From: Lachnospiraceae bacterium
GTDB lineage: Bacteria; Bacillota; Clostridia; Lachnospirales; Lachnospiraceae
NCBI GenBank assembly: GCA_024699645.1
Contig: JAILPE010000097.1
Location: 1 to 37,731 of the forward strand
Direction of reading: 5' to 3'
Length of the DNA: 37,731 bases
Of the stretch, positions 1 to 8,225 are shown in pieces. A model generated the notes under the pieces. That model was not told the origin of the DNA. It did no database searches and saw nothing but the letters and a program-made list of their open reading frames with translations. Each line of letters begins with the position of its first letter. The stretch's first letter is position 1. The translations under genes were made by a program, and so were the position numbers.

Positions 1-37
1 TGGGACCGGGAAGAAAAAAGTTTTATGGAGGAATACC

Positions 38-2299
38 ATGAAAGGTAAAGGGTTTATTAAACTTCTCGCGACACTTGTTGTTATTGCAATACTCGGTGTG
101 GTCGTGATAGTAGGTGTCAATAAGGATCATGCAATGTCGGCGAGAGATGTAAAGCTCGGTCTTGACCTTGCGGGTGGAGTCAGCATTACGTATGAGACGG
201 TAAAAGAGGATCCTACAGCTGACGAGTTAAGTGATACGGTCTACAAGATGCAGAGACGTGCTGAAGCATTCAGTACCGAAGCTCAGGTTTATCCTGAAGG
301 AGATCGTCGTATCACGGTTGCCATTCCTGATATCACAGATGCCGATGAAGTACTTAAACAGCTCGGAGATGCGGGAAACATTTATTTTGTATACGGTATG
401 AGCAGTAAAGGCGTTGCGAATATAGCTTATTCGCAGGATCCCGTAAGTCTTGCGACATCAACTACGCTTGCAAGAAGCCTTGACGAAATCATCGCTGACG
501 GCGACGTGGTTATTGACGGTACTCATATTACGGGTGCTTCGGCTGATATTATAACAAATCAGCTCGGAATGACCGAAAACATCGTCAGACTTAATCTTAA
601 CGATGAGGGACGTACAAGATTTGCCAGCGCTACAAGCTATTGCTACGGATATTACGGAAGCAATTCTTTGAACAACATAATCGCTATTGTTTATGATAAC
701 GAAGTCATCAGTGCACCTCAGGTTGCGGCAGTTATCAGCGACGGAGTTGCAACTATTTCGGGGCAGAGAGACTATGATGAAGCTAATATCCTTGCTTCCA
801 CGATCAGGATCGGTGCCCTTCCTCTTGAACTTTCAGTTCTTCGTTATTATGTAGAAAGTGCAAAGCTTGGTCTTGACGCACTTACTACGAGCCTTATCGC
901 CGGTCTTATCGGCTTTGTGCTCATTATAATCTTTATGATCGCATTCTACAGGATCCCCGGAGTTGCTTCGGCACTTGCGCTCCTGTTCTATATCGAGCTC
1001 ATGATAATCTGTCTGAATGTTTTCAATGTCACCCTGACATTGCCCGGTATTGCAGGTATCATCCTTTCGGTAGGTATGGCCGTTGATGCCAATGTCATCA
1101 TCTTCACACGTATCAGAGAAGAGATCGGAACAGGTAAAACAGTCAGATCTGCCATCAAGGTTGGTTTCCATAAAGCTCTTTCGGCCATTGTGGATGGTAA
1201 TGTTACAACCATTATCGCTGCCATCGTGCTTTTTGCTCTCGGATCGGGAACAGTAGTCGGATTTGCCCAGACACTCGCTATCGGTGTTGTACTCTCAATG
1301 CTCACAGCGCTTATAGTCACCAAGTTCGTACTCGGCGGATTATTTGAAGCCGGTTGTACAAAGGTCGGCCTTTACGGAACAAAGGTTGAAAAGCCTGCAA
1401 AGCCTTTTGTAAAGCATTTTCCCAAATTCATCTGTATTTCTGCGGTATGTATTATCGTCGGAATAGTAGGAATCTTTATAAACTTCGGTAAGTATGATGC
1501 ACCGTTCAATTACGGTCTTGATTTCGCAGGCGGAACCGCTACATCGATCACATTTGATGACGGAATCCCTGCAGATGCACAGAGCACTCTCGAAAAGCTC
1601 GTTCTTGATACTGTAAAGGAGAAAGCTGAACTTTCGACAGTTGAAAGCGAGAACATGATAACCGTTAAGACAAAAGAGCTTTCGACAGAAAACAGAGCAT
1701 TACTCACTCAGGCAATCATTGATAAATTCGGAGTAAGCGATGAGAACCTTTCGACCACGTCGGTAGGTTCGACTGTCAGCGGTGAGATGAAACGTGATGC
1801 AATTGTTGCCGTTATCGTTGCTACGATCTGCATGCTCATTTATATCTGGATCAGATTCCGCAACATCAACTTTGCTCTTGCGGCAGTTGTGGCACTTATC
1901 CATGATGTGCTTGTCGTTATCTCACTTTACGCTATCGATTCGGCAGGAATAACCGTAGGCAGCACATTTATCGCATGTCTGCTTACGATAGTCGGATATT
2001 CTATCAATGCTACGATCGTTATCTTTGACCGTATCAGAGAAAACATTGCCGAGAATCATAACCGCTACACATATGCCGAGATCGTGAACAGAAGTATCAC
2101 ACAGACGTTCAGCCGAAGCATCAATACTTCGCTCACAACATTTATCGCAGTATTCTTCCTTGCTGTTATGGGCGCTACTTCGGTAAGAGAGTTTGCAATC
2201 CCGCTTATTGTCGGAATAGTAGCAGGTACGTTCTCATCGATCTGCCTTACGGGCGGACTTTGGTATACACTTCAAAAGAAGTTAAAGAAGGAAGTCTGA
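38..2299 (+). CDS. secDF: Fused protein translocase SecDF
   Basis: 753-aa ORF; SecD-like N-terminal half (LGLDLAGGVSITYE, GMAVDANVIIFTRIREE) and SecF-like half (YGLDFAGGTATSI, VGYSINATIVIFDRIREN); RBS tatggaggaa. Confidence 0.95.
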   Translation: MKGKGFIKLLATLVVIAILGVVVIVGVNKDHAMSARDVKLGLDLAGGVSITYETVKEDPTADELSDTVYKMQRRAEAFSTEAQVYPEGDRRITVAIPDITDADEVLKQLGDAGNIYFVYGMSSKGVANIAYSQDPVSLATSTTLARSLDEIIADGDVVIDGTHITGASADIITNQLGMTENIVRLNLNDEGRTRFASATSYCYGYYGSNSLNNIIAIVYDNEVISAPQVAAVISDGVATISGQRDYDEANILASTIRIGALPLELSVLRYYVESAKLGLDALTTSLIAGLIGFVLIIIFMIAFYRIPGVASALALLFYIELMIICLNVFNVTLTLPGIAGIILSVGMAVDANVIIFTRIREEIGTGKTVRSAIKVGFHKALSAIVDGNVTTIIAAIVLFALGSGTVVGFAQTLAIGVVLSMLTALIVTKFVLGGLFEAGCTKVGLYGTKVEKPAKPFVKHFPKFICISAVCIIVGIVGIFINFGKYDAPFNYGLDFAGGTATSITFDDGIPADAQSTLEKLVLDTVKEKAELSTVESENMITVKTKELSTENRALLTQAIIDKFGVSDENLSTTSVGSTVSGEMKRDAIVAVIVATICMLIYIWIRFRNINFALAAVVALIHDVLVVISLYAIDSAGITVGSTFIACLLTIVGYSINATIVIFDRIRENIAENHNRYTYAEIVNRSITQTFSRSINTSLTTFIAVFFLAVMGATSVREFAIPLIVGIVAGTFSSICLTGGLWYTLQKKLKKEV

Positions 2300-4038
2300 T
2301 GAAATCCGCATGGACCATTCTTAATAAATTAGGCGACGAGGCCGCCATATGCGCCGAAACAGGGTGCCCCAAAGTGGTGGCTCGTCTGCTCGTGAATAGA
2401 GATGTATGTGAAAAGGAAGCTGTAAGACGCTTCCTTTTTCCAAAGACAGAAGATTTTTACGATCCTTTCCTGATGAAAGGAATGAACCGCGCGTGTGACC
2501 TTATCGTCGACGCGATCGAAAGAGGGAAAAAGATCAGAGTTGTCGGCGATTATGATGTTGACGGCGTTATGTCGTCGTATATCTTAAGTGAAGGACTTGC
2601 CGCATTCGGAGCCGATGTGGATGTATACCTTCCGCATAGGGTGCGTGACGGCTATGGGATCAATTCTGAGATCGTGACAAAAGCTTTCGAGGACGGAACA
2701 GAAGTTATTGTTACCTGTGACAACGGGATATCTGCATTTGAAGCGGCAGAAAAGGCGAAAGAACTCGGAATAACCATGATCGTTACGGATCATCATGAAG
2801 CGGGGGAAGAAATACCGCCCGCCGATGTCGTTGTCGATCCTAAGCAGAAGGGATGTACATATCCCTACAGAGAGATTTGCGGAGCGGTGGTCGCCGCCAA
2901 GTTTATTGAGGCGATCGGAATAAAAACGGGTAAAAACATCAAGGCCTCTGATTATCTCGAATATATGTGTCTGGCCACGGTATGTGATGTTGTTCCGCTT
3001 GCAGATGAAAACAGGGCTATCGTTTCGCTTGGAATGGATGTACTCAGAAAGACTGAAAATCTTGGCCTTAAGGCTCTTATAGAGGTTAAACGGATCGATC
3101 CCGCGGACATAAACGAATATAAGATCGGATTTGTTTTGGGGCCGTGCATAAATGCGGCGGGCAGGATAGATGATGCCATGACGGCGCTTTCTTTATTAAA
3201 TGCGAAAAGTCCGCAGGAGGCACAACGACTGGCGCTCATATGCAGTGATCTAAACGACCGAAGAAAAGCCATGTCAGCCGAAGCTCTTGAAAAAGCAAAG
3301 AAAATAATAGGGATCCCCGGAGACGATGAAAGAGTTTTGGTGGTCCTTATCGAAGACTGCCATGAGAGCATACTCGGGATCGTGGCCGGAAATATAAGAG
3401 AAGCGTACAGCAGACCCGCAATCGTAATGACATATTCGGGAGAACTATTAAAAGGGTCCGCCAGAGGCGTGGAGGGATACAGTCTTTATGAAGCTCTGAC
3501 ATCGTGCCGGGAGCTTCTCGTCAAATACGGAGGACATGCACTTGCGGCGGGATTGTCGCTCGAAAAGGATAATCTTGAACGGTTTAAGGAAAAGATAAAT
3601 AGTATATGGCCTTTGAAGCCGGAAGAGATGCTGCCTGTGGTCAGGCTTGATGCAGAGGTTCCGTTTGAGATGATGACGATTGAAACGGTGGAATGGATCT
3701 CAAGACTTGCACCCTTTGGAGCACCTAACGACAAGCCTCTTTTTGCGGAACGCGAACTTTCCGTGATATCGATTTCCTACATGGGAAAAGAAAACAGTTC
3801 GCTCCGATTTAAACTGAAAACCCGGGCGGGAAGTTTTGTGACAGCTGTCAGCTTCCTTAAAGCGGAGGAAACGGTCGAAAAGCTTACGAGGCTGTTTGGA
3901 AAAGAAGAGGTCAATAAAGCTTTTGCGGGAATATCGAATTCGATAAAGATAACCGTTGCGTACGAGTCACAGATCAACGAATACAGAGGTTTATGCGAAG
4001 TGCAGATGATACTTCGGGATATATATGAAAAATGTTAG
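2299..4038 (+). CDS. recJ: Single-stranded-DNA-specific exonuclease RecJ (DHH family)
   Basis: DHH motifs (VVGDYDVDGVMSSYIL, VTDHHEAGEEIPPADVVVDPKQ), C-terminal GGHALAAGLSLE; likely start is the ATG at 2299 (TGATG overlap with the secDF stop), not 2260. Confidence 0.93.
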   Translation: MKSAWTILNKLGDEAAICAETGCPKVVARLLVNRDVCEKEAVRRFLFPKTEDFYDPFLMKGMNRACDLIVDAIERGKKIRVVGDYDVDGVMSSYILSEGLAAFGADVDVYLPHRVRDGYGINSEIVTKAFEDGTEVIVTCDNGISAFEAAEKAKELGITMIVTDHHEAGEEIPPADVVVDPKQKGCTYPYREICGAVVAAKFIEAIGIKTGKNIKASDYLEYMCLATVCDVVPLADENRAIVSLGMDVLRKTENLGLKALIEVKRIDPADINEYKIGFVLGPCINAAGRIDDAMTALSLLNAKSPQEAQRLALICSDLNDRRKAMSAEALEKAKKIIGIPGDDERVLVVLIEDCHESILGIVAGNIREAYSRPAIVMTYSGELLKGSARGVEGYSLYEALTSCRELLVKYGGHALAAGLSLEKDNLERFKEKINSIWPLKPEEMLPVVRLDAEVPFEMMTIETVEWISRLAPFGAPNDKPLFAERELSVISISYMGKENSSLRFKLKTRAGSFVTAVSFLKAEETVEKLTRLFGKEEVNKAFAGISNSIKITVAYESQINEYRGLCEVQMILRDIYEKC

Positions 4039-4051
4039 GCAAATATGTCTG

Positions 4052-4080
4052 TTGCAACAAAACGACAAGAAATGTATAAT
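4052..4080 (+). promoter_or_regulatory. Sigma-A promoter upstream of galM
   Basis: TTGCAA (4052-4057), 17-nt spacer, TATAAT (4075-4080). Confidence 0.65.
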
Positions 4081-4106
4081 CAATCAAGATGAGGAGGACA
4101 GGAAAA

Positions 4107-5156
4107 ATGTCTGTAACGGTTTCAGATTTTGGATGTTTAAAGGATGGCTCAAGAGCATCTCTTTTTACGATAAGGAACAAGAATGGGATAAGCGTTGAGA
4201 TCACAGATTTCGGAGCAAATCTTGTACGTCTCTTCGTACCCGACAGAAACGGAAAACTTGATGATATTGTACTCGGATTTGACGATGTAAAGGGTTACAC
4301 CGTAAACCCGTCATATTTTGGAAGTACGATAGGAAGAAATGCCAATCGTATCGGAAATTCAACATTTACGCTTGACGGAGAAACCTATAAGCTCGAAGTC
4401 AACGATAACGAAAACAATCTTCACAGTTCATTCGACGACGGATATAACAAGCGATTCTTTAAAGCAGAGATAAAGCCCGATGACAGCGTTACTTTCTCTC
4501 TTTTCAGCAAAGACGGCGATCAGGGATTCCCGGGTAACTTAAATATGAGCGTTACATACAAGCTTACCGACGATAACGAACTTGTTATAAGCTATACGGG
4601 TAAATCTGACAAGGATACGGTCTTTAATCCCACAAATCACAGCTATTTTAATCTCAGCGGTCATGACTCCGGGAGTGTGATGCACTGCAAGCTCAAACTC
4701 TTCTCGAAAGAGCTTACACCCGTTGCAGAGGGAAGTATACCGACCGGAGAGATCATGAAGATCGCAGGCACACCTTTCGATTTCTCGGAACTTACAACTA
4801 TCGGAGACAGGATTGATGATAAAAACGAACTCTTAGGGATCGGTTTGGGATACGATATCAATTATGTCATAGACAAGAAGGGACGCGAGTACGGATGTGC
4901 GGCTGTCCTTGTTGACGAAAAGAGCGGAAGGTCGATCACTGCATATACCGATCTGCCCGGTGTACAGTTATATACCGGAAATTGCATCAAAACCCAGAAA
5001 GGAAAGGGCGGCGTTACATATAAAAAGCGTAACGCAGTATGTCTTGAAACACAGTTCTATCCGGATGCCATTAATCATCCGGAGTTCCCTCAGCCTGTTC
5101 TTAAAGCGGGTGAAGAATTCACAAGCACAACCACTTATAAATTTGGGGTTTGCTAA
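4107..5156 (+). CDS. galM: Aldose 1-epimerase (galactose mutarotase)
   Basis: ITDFGANLVRLFVPDRNGKLDDIVLGFDD, GSTIGRNANRI, NPTNHSYFNLSGH; ATG 4107 preceded by GAGGAGG. Confidence 0.92.
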   Translation: MSVTVSDFGCLKDGSRASLFTIRNKNGISVEITDFGANLVRLFVPDRNGKLDDIVLGFDDVKGYTVNPSYFGSTIGRNANRIGNSTFTLDGETYKLEVNDNENNLHSSFDDGYNKRFFKAEIKPDDSVTFSLFSKDGDQGFPGNLNMSVTYKLTDDNELVISYTGKSDKDTVFNPTNHSYFNLSGHDSGSVMHCKLKLFSKELTPVAEGSIPTGEIMKIAGTPFDFSELTTIGDRIDDKNELLGIGLGYDINYVIDKKGREYGCAAVLVDEKSGRSITAYTDLPGVQLYTGNCIKTQKGKGGVTYKKRNAVCLETQFYPDAINHPEFPQPVLKAGEEFTSTTTYKFGVC

Positions 5157-5250
5157 AAACAGAGCGATATTAAAATGAAAAGCCGGGATAGGACTCCCAC
5201 GGGCATTTAAGGCAACGGCAAAAATATTTCAAATGAAGAAAAAGAAAGGG

Positions 5251-5270
5251 CGGTCATGGGGAGATGACCG
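5251..5270 (+). promoter_or_regulatory. Perfect hairpin adjacent to the RBS of the sulfhydrylase-type gene
   Basis: CGGTCAT-GGGGAG-ATGACCG, 7-bp stem directly followed by TAGGAGG. Confidence 0.5.
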
Positions 5271-5285
5271 TAGGAGGAAAACAAA

Positions 5286-6566
5286 ATGAACGGATATTCA
5301 AAAGAAACCAATTGTATACTTGCGGGCTGGACACCCGGACAGGGTGAATCAAGACAGGTGCCGATCATTCAGAGCACCACATTTAAGTATGACACAAGCG
5401 ATGCTATGGGAAAGCTTTTCGATCTTGAAGCTGAGGGATATTTCTATACGAGACTTCAGAATCCCACAAACGATCATGTGGCAGCCAAGCTTGCCGAGCT
5501 TGAGGGCGGAGTTGCCGGAATGCTCACGTCTTCGGGTCAGGCCGCAAACTTCTTTGCTGTATTTAATATCTGTGAAACGGGAGATCATTTCATAGCTTCA
5601 TCTTCAATCTATGGCGGAACTTATAACCTTTTCGGCGTAACGATGAAGAAAATGGGCATCGAGGTTACTTTTGTTGATAACGAGATATCCGAAGAGGAAC
5701 TTGATAAGTGCTTCAGACCCAACACCAAGTGTGTATTCGGCGAGACGATAACCAATCCTACCGTCAATATCTTTGATATCGAAAAATTTGCAAAGGCTGC
5801 TCACAGCCACGGTGTTCCGCTCATTATGGACAACACTTTCGCAACACCGATCAACTGCAATCCCATAAAGTTTGGTTGTGATATCGTAACACATTCGACC
5901 ACAAAGTATCTTGACGGACATTCGGTTTGCGTCGGCGGAGCGATCATCGACAGCGGCAACTTTGACTGGATGGCTCATGCCGAAAAATTCCCCGGACTTT
6001 GCACTCCCGACGAAAGTTACCACGGGATCACATATGCAACGAAGTTCGGTAAGGCCGCATATATCACGAAAGCAACGGCACAGCTCATGAGAGATTTTGG
6101 TGCGATCCAGTCTCCCCAGCATGCGTTTTATCTTAATATCAGCATCGAGTCACTCGCGCTCAGGATCAAGCGTCATTGCGAAAGTGCCCTTAAGATCGCA
6201 AAATTCCTTGAGAAGCATGAGAAGGTTGCTTGGATCAACTATCCCGGCCTTGAGAGTGACAAGAACTATGCACTTGCTCAGAAATACTGCCCGAACGGGA
6301 CGTGCGGCGTAATGGCGTTCGGCATCAAGGGCGGAAGAGATGCTTCAATCAGATTTATGGACAATTTAAAGCTTGTATTTATCGATACACACGTTGCGGA
6401 TGCCAAGTCGGGTGTACTTCATCCCGCAAGCCATACGCATCGTCAGCTCACTGATGAGCAGCTCAGAGAGGCGGGTATCAATCCTGATCTTATCAGATTC
6501 TCCGTAGGTCTTGAGGATCCCGATGAGATAATCGAAGATATCAAGCAGGCACTTGATAAGGCTTGA
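5286..6566 (+). CDS. O-acetylhomoserine aminocarboxypropyltransferase / Cys-Met metabolism PLP enzyme
   Basis: YFYTRLQNPTNDHVAAKLAELEGGVAGMLTSSGQAA, DNTFATPINCNPIKFGCDIVTHSTTKYLDGH (PLP-Lys region). Confidence 0.9.
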   Translation: MNGYSKETNCILAGWTPGQGESRQVPIIQSTTFKYDTSDAMGKLFDLEAEGYFYTRLQNPTNDHVAAKLAELEGGVAGMLTSSGQAANFFAVFNICETGDHFIASSSIYGGTYNLFGVTMKKMGIEVTFVDNEISEEELDKCFRPNTKCVFGETITNPTVNIFDIEKFAKAAHSHGVPLIMDNTFATPINCNPIKFGCDIVTHSTTKYLDGHSVCVGGAIIDSGNFDWMAHAEKFPGLCTPDESYHGITYATKFGKAAYITKATAQLMRDFGAIQSPQHAFYLNISIESLALRIKRHCESALKIAKFLEKHEKVAWINYPGLESDKNYALAQKYCPNGTCGVMAFGIKGGRDASIRFMDNLKLVFIDTHVADAKSGVLHPASHTHRQLTDEQLREAGINPDLIRFSVGLEDPDEIIEDIKQALDKA

Positions 6567-6603
6567 AAAATGTTAAACTCTTGGATGATCGAAGGAATGC
6601 GCG

Positions 6604-6655
6604 GAAGCGAAACCGCTTCTGAATGGTAAGAGTAATGTCGGAAGCGAAAACGCTT
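6604..6655 (+). repeat. Two near-identical tandem hairpins upstream of the permease
   Basis: GAAGCG-AAAC-CGCTTC (6604-6619) and AAGCG-AAAA-CGCTT (6642-6655). Confidence 0.55.
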
Positions 6656-6750
6656 ATTGCTTAATGAATAATGCGGATATTTATGTATATCTGTTTGCGT
6701 AAATACCCGAATTATAAAAAAACAATTATAATTTAGGAGGGGTTTGTTTT

Positions 6751-8115
6751 ATGAAAATGATTTACCAGGTGGATGACAGACCGGCGTTTTCAAAGGTTAT
6801 CGTCTTCGCAATCCAGCAGTTACTTGCGATCATGGCTGCAACTCTTGTTGTGCCGATCAACGTTAGCGCAGATGCAGGTCTTGTCGGCGCTGATGCCATG
6901 AGTCCTGCGGCAGCACTCTTTGGAGCCGGTGTCGGAACACTTGTTTACATCCTTTTCACCAGAAAAAAGAGTCCGATGTTCCTTGGATCATCCTTCTCAT
7001 TCATTCCTTCAATGATCGCTGCGTTTGCAGGTGCTACGAGTGTGGCTCTCGGCTATGCGGGCATCCTTATCGGTGCGGTTCTTGCAGGTCTGGTTTATGT
7101 TGTTCTTTCGTGTATTGTTAAAGCGGTTGGTGTTAACTGGATCGCAAAGATCATGCCTGCTGCAGTTATCGGACCCACGGTTGCGATCATAGGTCTCGGT
7201 CTTGCGGGAAGTGCGGTAGGACAGCTTAAAACCGCTTCGGCAGGCGGCCACGAGCTTATCGCGATCCTTTGCGGACTCGTTACTCTTGGAGTGACAATGA
7301 TAGCTTCTGTTTTCGGAAAGAAGACAGCCAAGCTCATTCCCTTCATAATCGGTATCCTTGCCGGATATGTATGTGCTGCGATCTTTACATTCATCGGTAT
7401 GGCAACGGATTGTGATGCGCTGATGATTGTCAACTTTGACGGACTTACGTCACTCTTTGCGGACGGTGTGACAGTCAAGAGTTTCTTTACGGTACCTGAT
7501 TTTACATTCCTTAAGGCATTCGGCGGATTCTCGGATTTCAGCTTTGGTTATTTCGGAACTGTAGCGCTTGCTTATGTACCCGTCGGATTTGTTGTTTTTG
7601 CAGAGCATCTTGCAGATCACAGAAATATGTCATCGATCATTGAAAAAGATCTCCTTAAAGAGCCCGGACTCAACAAGACCCTTCTCGGAGACGGTGTCGG
7701 CTCGATCGCCGGCGCATTCTTCGGTGGCTGCCCCAACACAACATACGGTGAGTCGATCGCTTGTGTGGCTATCACAGGAAATGCTTCTGTTTCATCGATC
7801 TACACAGCAGCAGGTCTTGCAATCGTGATCTCTTTCCTTTCACTCTTCGTAGGATTCTTTAATACGATCCCGCTTTGTGTAATGGGCGGTGTATGTATGG
7901 CTCTTTACGGATTTATCGCCGTAAGCGGTCTTAAGATGCTTAAGGATGTCGACCTTGATGACAACAGAAACCTCTTTACCGTATCTGTTATCCTTGTTGC
8001 GGGCATCGGCGGACTTGCACTTGATTTCGGCAACATCGTTATCACCAACGTTGCTACGGCGCTTATTCTCGGTATCATCGTAAATCTCGTCCTCGGGAAA
8101 AAGAAAAAGGCCTGA
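6751..8115 (+). CDS. Uracil/xanthine permease (NCS2 family)
   Basis: 454-aa polytopic protein; VPINVSADAG, GGCPNTTYGESIACVAITGNAS. Confidence 0.9.
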   Translation: MKMIYQVDDRPAFSKVIVFAIQQLLAIMAATLVVPINVSADAGLVGADAMSPAAALFGAGVGTLVYILFTRKKSPMFLGSSFSFIPSMIAAFAGATSVALGYAGILIGAVLAGLVYVVLSCIVKAVGVNWIAKIMPAAVIGPTVAIIGLGLAGSAVGQLKTASAGGHELIAILCGLVTLGVTMIASVFGKKTAKLIPFIIGILAGYVCAAIFTFIGMATDCDALMIVNFDGLTSLFADGVTVKSFFTVPDFTFLKAFGGFSDFSFGYFGTVALAYVPVGFVVFAEHLADHRNMSSIIEKDLLKEPGLNKTLLGDGVGSIAGAFFGGCPNTTYGESIACVAITGNASVSSIYTAAGLAIVISFLSLFVGFFNTIPLCVMGGVCMALYGFIAVSGLKMLKDVDLDDNRNLFTVSVILVAGIGGLALDFGNIVITNVATALILGIIVNLVLGKKKKA

Positions 8116-8131
8116 GATGTTAAACGTCAAA

Positions 8132-8198
8132 AAAGCCCGAGAGGCAAAAGACCGAAAAAGGCATGATCGGTAAAGACCGGAAAGCCTGAAAGGCAAAA
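8132..8198 (+). repeat. Short intergenic direct repeats, each an imperfect mini-hairpin
   Basis: AAAGCCCGAGAGGCAAAA (8132-8149) and AAAGCCTGAAAGGCAAAA (8181-8198). Confidence 0.5.
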
Positions 8199-8225
8199 TA
8201 GAAAGTTTTGAAAGAAAAAAGATAA

